NCBI GenBank assembly: GCA_900769775.1
Contig: CAAGHT010000092.1
Location: forward strand, 1-9,788
Direction of reading: 5' to 3'
Length of the DNA: 9,788 nt
Source: Clostridia bacterium
GTDB taxonomy: Bacteria; Bacillota; Clostridia; Oscillospirales; Acutalibacteraceae
Shown: piece by piece, positions 7,532 to 9,788 of the stretch
Numbering within the stretch: position 1 is the first letter of the stretch
How the letters are laid out: every line of letters begins with the position of its first letter
Program-made: the position numbers and the translations under genes
Notes under the pieces: model-generated
Database searches by the model: none
Seen by the model: the letters and a program-made list of their open reading frames with translations, nothing else
What the model was told of the DNA's origin: nothing

Positions 7532-7560
7532 ATTTTAACACACTAAATCGCAAAAGTCAA
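7532..7560 (-). promoter_or_regulatory. Sigma-A-type promoter for the T-box-paaK-ACT transcript
   Basis: The minus strand reads TTGACT (-35, complement of 7555-7560), 17 bases, then TAAAAT (-10, complement of 7532-7537), close to the vegetative consensus with ideal spacing. Transcription would start near 7525, just before T-box Stem I. The -35 lies about 20 bases after the iorB stop, and no terminator hairpin is seen in between. The ligase and ACT genes can therefore have their own transcript, while read-through from iorAB into the leader remains possible. Confidence 0.85.
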
Positions 7561-7579
7561 TATTCCGTGTGAAAAAATT

Positions 7580-8155
7580 TTAAGAATTATATCCAAGCTC
7601 AAAAGCCTTTTTATTCATTTCTATGAACTTGGGATTAACGGTATTTTCAATAGCTGTAATCCACTTTTCCTTCGGTATATCGAAGTACTTTGCAAAGCGA
7701 CCCATAAGCACAATGTTAACTGCCTTTGCTGAGCCTGCCTCTACTGCAGGGGTAAGGGCGTCGAGAGCCTCAACCTGGAGACCCTTGTCTGACAGCTCAG
7801 AGAGAACATCGGTCGGGTATTCTGCCGCGCCGATAATTACCGGCATAGGGTCAATCTGCTGAGTGTTTACAATAATTCTGCCGTCAGCCTTAAGATAAGG
7901 GGCATAACGCGCCGCCTCTAGCTTTTCGAAAGCGATTATAAAATCTGCCTCGCCCAGCGTCACAATAGGGGAATAAACCTTTTCACCGAAGCGGACATAG
8001 GTAACAACCGAGCCGCCGCGCTGGCTCATTCCGTGAACCTCCGAAACCTTAACATCGTAGCCCTCATCAACGAGGAGACGACCGAGAAGCTTTGAAGCGA
8101 GGAGGCTTCCCTGACCACCAACACCAACTATCATAATACTTGTTGTCTTACTCAT
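7580..8155 (-). CDS. iorB: Indolepyruvate:ferredoxin oxidoreductase, beta subunit
   Basis: A 191-residue protein of the pyruvate/2-oxoacid ferredoxin oxidoreductase gamma-domain family, the expected size for IorB. It carries the N-terminal glycine-rich IMIVGVGGQGSLLASKLLG (GVGGQG at 11-16) and the family block EVHGMSQRGGSV (39-50). With IorA it forms the cytoplasmic enzyme that interconverts aryl pyruvates (indole-, phenyl-, 4-hydroxyphenylpyruvate) and arylacetyl-CoA + CO2, exchanging electrons with ferredoxin. The start codon overlaps the iorA stop (TAATG, sharing base 8155). AGGAGG (complement of 8165-8170) sits nine bases upstream inside the iorA 3' end, so translation is coupled, as suits a fixed subunit ratio. 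The gene ends about 20 bases before a new promoter. Confidence 0.95.
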   Translation of the reverse strand: MSKTTSIMIVGVGGQGSLLASKLLGRLLVDEGYDVKVSEVHGMSQRGGSVVTYVRFGEKVYSPIVTLGEADFIIAFEKLEAARYAPYLKADGRIIVNTQQIDPMPVIIGAAEYPTDVLSELSDKGLQVEALDALTPAVEAGSAKAVNIVLMGRFAKYFDIPKEKWITAIENTVNPKFIEMNKKAFELGYNS

Positions 8156-9788
8156 TAGTTCTCTCCTCCTATCGCATCAAAGGGACAAAGCTGACTGCAA
8201 ACATCACAGCCAACACAAAGGGTTGCATCAATTCTTGCCTTGCCGTCCTTCATACTGATTGCGGGACAGCCCAGCCCCATACAACGCTTGCAGGACTTGC
8301 ACTTATCGGGGTTAACCTTTAAAGCGGGCTTGGTCTTAACACTCTTTAAAAGCACGCAGGGTCTGCGGGAGATAATTACCGATGGCTCTGCTACTGCGAG
8401 CTCTTCCTTGACGGCAGTCTCGCAAGCCTTAAGGTCATAGGGGTCAACAACGCGGACACGGTTTATGCCGAGTGCGCGGCAGAGAGCCTCGAGGTCTACC
8501 TTTGCGGCAGGGTCACCCTTAATGTTATAGCCTGTTGTGGGGTTCTGCTGATGTCCTGTCATACCTGTGATTGAATTATCAAGGATAATAACGGTGGAAT
8601 TTGTTGCATTATAAGCGATATTAACAAGTCCCGTCATACCCGAGTGCATAAAGGTCGAGTCACCGATAACGGCAACTGATTTCTTTTCGGCAGCCTCACC
8701 TCTGGCGGCATTAAAGCCGTGAAGTCCCGAAACGGAAGCGCCCATACAAAGGGTTGAATCAAGAGCCGAAAGGGGAGGAACTGCACCGAGGGTGTAGCAA
8801 CCGATATCGCCGAGAACGGTAATCTTATTTTTAGCGAGGGTGTAGAACATTCCTCTGTGGGGACAGCCTGCACACATCATGGGCGGGCGGTTCGGGATAA
8901 CCGAGTCAGCCGAAACTGAAGCAGGAAGCTCTTTGCCGAAAGCGGCAGCGATAGTGTTCTGTGAGAACTCACCGAGGATAGAGAACTTTTCTTTGCCAAC
9001 ACACTGAATGCCGAGTGATTTTACATAATTTTCAATTACGGGGTCAAGCTCCTCAATAACATAGAGAGTATCAACCGAAGATGCGAAATCACGAATCAGC
9101 TTTTCGGGCAGGGGATTCGGCATGCCGATTTTAAGAATATTGACACTATCTCCGAGAGCCTCTTTAACATAAAGGTAAGAGCAACCCGAGGTAATAACGC
9201 CAACCTTGGAGCCGTTATTTTCCACCTTATTATAAATGCAGTCGTTAGCATACTCTGCAAGGGCGGCAGTACGAGCCTCAACGACGGGGTGACGCTTTAT
9301 GGCGTTGCCCGGCATCATAATATACTTTGCGGGCTCCTTGACATAGTCCTTTAAAACTTTTTCGCACTTTTCCGAGGTCTCCACAACCGACTGGCTGTGT
9401 GCAATTCGTGTGCACATACGAAGAAGAACGGGGGTGTCAAACTGCTCAGACAGTTCAAAAGCCGTCTTTGCGAAAAGATATGCCTCTGCAGAATCTGCAG
9501 GCTCGAGCATAGGTACCTTGGAAGCAATCGCATAGTGGCGTGAGTCCTGCTCATTCTGAGAGGAATGCATTGCAGGGTCGTCTGCTACGCAGATAACCAT
9601 ACCGCCGTTAACACCTGTGTAGGAAAGGGTGAAAAGGGGGTCGGCCGCAACATTGAGACCAACGTGCTTCATAGCGCAGGTTGAGCGCATTCCCGCAAGG
9701 GATGCACCGAAGGCAACCTCGCAGGCAACCTTCTCATTAGGTGCCCATTCGGTATGAATATCGTCATATTTCGACAAAAATTCGGTAA
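8155..9788 (-). CDS. iorA: Indolepyruvate:ferredoxin oxidoreductase, alpha subunit (N-terminus outside window)
   Basis: The catalytic subunit, binding thiamine diphosphate and two [4Fe-4S] clusters, which oxidatively decarboxylates aryl pyruvates to arylacetyl-CoA or works in reverse. The N-terminal transketolase-like part shows KYDDIHTEWAPNEK and GLNVAADPLFT. The cofactor half has CAGCPHRG (about 8852-8876) and GDSTFMHSG (about 8640-8666) leading to the DNSITGMTGHQQNP block. A C-terminal ferredoxin domain holds CKSCKRCMGLGCP (Cys codons 8266-8301) and CVGCDVCSQLCP (8185-8217), all eight cysteines present. The frame stays open to the window edge. The TTG at 9775-9777 is an internal leucine codon, because upstream codons read TEF and continue the family's STE(I/F)L segment. 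Roughly 30-45 N-terminal residues are missing. It is the first visible gene of the iorAB pair; its promoter is outside the window. Confidence 0.95.
   Translation of the reverse strand, partial: TEFLSKYDDIHTEWAPNEKVACEVAFGASLAGMRSTCAMKHVGLNVAADPLFTLSYTGVNGGMVICVADDPAMHSSQNEQDSRHYAIASKVPMLEPADSAEAYLFAKTAFELSEQFDTPVLLRMCTRIAHSQSVVETSEKCEKVLKDYVKEPAKYIMMPGNAIKRHPVVEARTAALAEYANDCIYNKVENNGSKVGVITSGCSYLYVKEALGDSVNILKIGMPNPLPEKLIRDFASSVDTLYVIEELDPVIENYVKSLGIQCVGKEKFSILGEFSQNTIAAAFGKELPASVSADSVIPNRPPMMCAGCPHRGMFYTLAKNKITVLGDIGCYTLGAVPPLSALDSTLCMGASVSGLHGFNAARGEAAEKKSVAVIGDSTFMHSGMTGLVNIAYNATNSTVIILDNSITGMTGHQQNPTTGYNIKGDPAAKVDLEALCRALGINRVRVVDPYDLKACETAVKEELAVAEPSVIISRRPCVLLKSVKTKPALKVNPDKCKSCKRCMGLGCPAISMKDGKARIDATLCVGCDVCSQLCPFDAIGGEN

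Noticed and set aside
9775..9777. TTG as start codon of iorA (protein beginning with SKYDDIHTEW)
   Set aside because: The frame is open upstream to the window edge with codons for T-E-F, matching the conserved family segment before KYDDI. The TTG is an internal leucine and the gene is simply cut by the edge.
1..9788. Mobile elements, CRISPR arrays, tRNA or rRNA genes, prophage genes
   Set aside because: None seen on either strand; no transposase or integrase-like protein, no regularly spaced repeats and no tRNA-like cloverleaf outside the T-box.

Overview
The window looks like chromosomal DNA of an anaerobic, low-to-mid GC Gram-positive, probably a gut or rumen clostridial lineage (Oscillospiraceae/Ruminococcaceae-like). 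The pointers are a classical T-box leader, strong AGGAGG-type Shine-Dalgarno sites, an oxygen-sensitive ferredoxin-dependent oxidoreductase, and clustered cytoplasmic glycosidases. The taxonomic call is an inference from gene content, not from a marker gene.

Left half (1-5387, + strand): a glycan-degradation operon. It holds the 3' end of one glycoside hydrolase family 2 (GH2) gene, a complete GH2 paralogue of 943 residues five bases later, and a 671-residue GH3 beta-glucosidase-type gene whose Shine-Dalgarno overlaps the preceding stop codon. The two complete proteins have no signal peptide, so they should act on oligosaccharides already inside the cell. No transporter or regulator is visible. 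The operon ends at a hairpin (about 5391-5431) that has A-runs on one side and T-runs on the other and can terminate transcription from both directions.

Right half (5433-9788, - strand): an arylacetate/aryl-pyruvate module. Read in its own direction it is iorA (start beyond the window edge), iorB (start overlapping the iorA stop), an internal promoter, a long T-box riboswitch, a phenylacetate-CoA ligase-type gene (paaK family) and a tandem ACT-domain protein. IorAB interconverts aryl pyruvates and arylacetyl-CoA with ferredoxin, CoA and CO2; the ligase interconverts arylacetate and arylacetyl-CoA.

The most interesting point is the T-box. Its specifier loop can be read as UUC (Phe), and the tRNA-end-binding bulge UGGU fits a tRNA with discriminator A, as tRNA-Phe has. 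A T-box switches genes ON when the cognate amino acid is scarce. This suggests that ligase plus IOR run in the assimilatory direction (arylacetate to arylacetyl-CoA to aryl pyruvate to aromatic amino acid), as a phenylalanine salvage route, instead of the degradative direction usually assumed for iorAB/paaK. The ACT protein would be a second, amino-acid-binding control layer.
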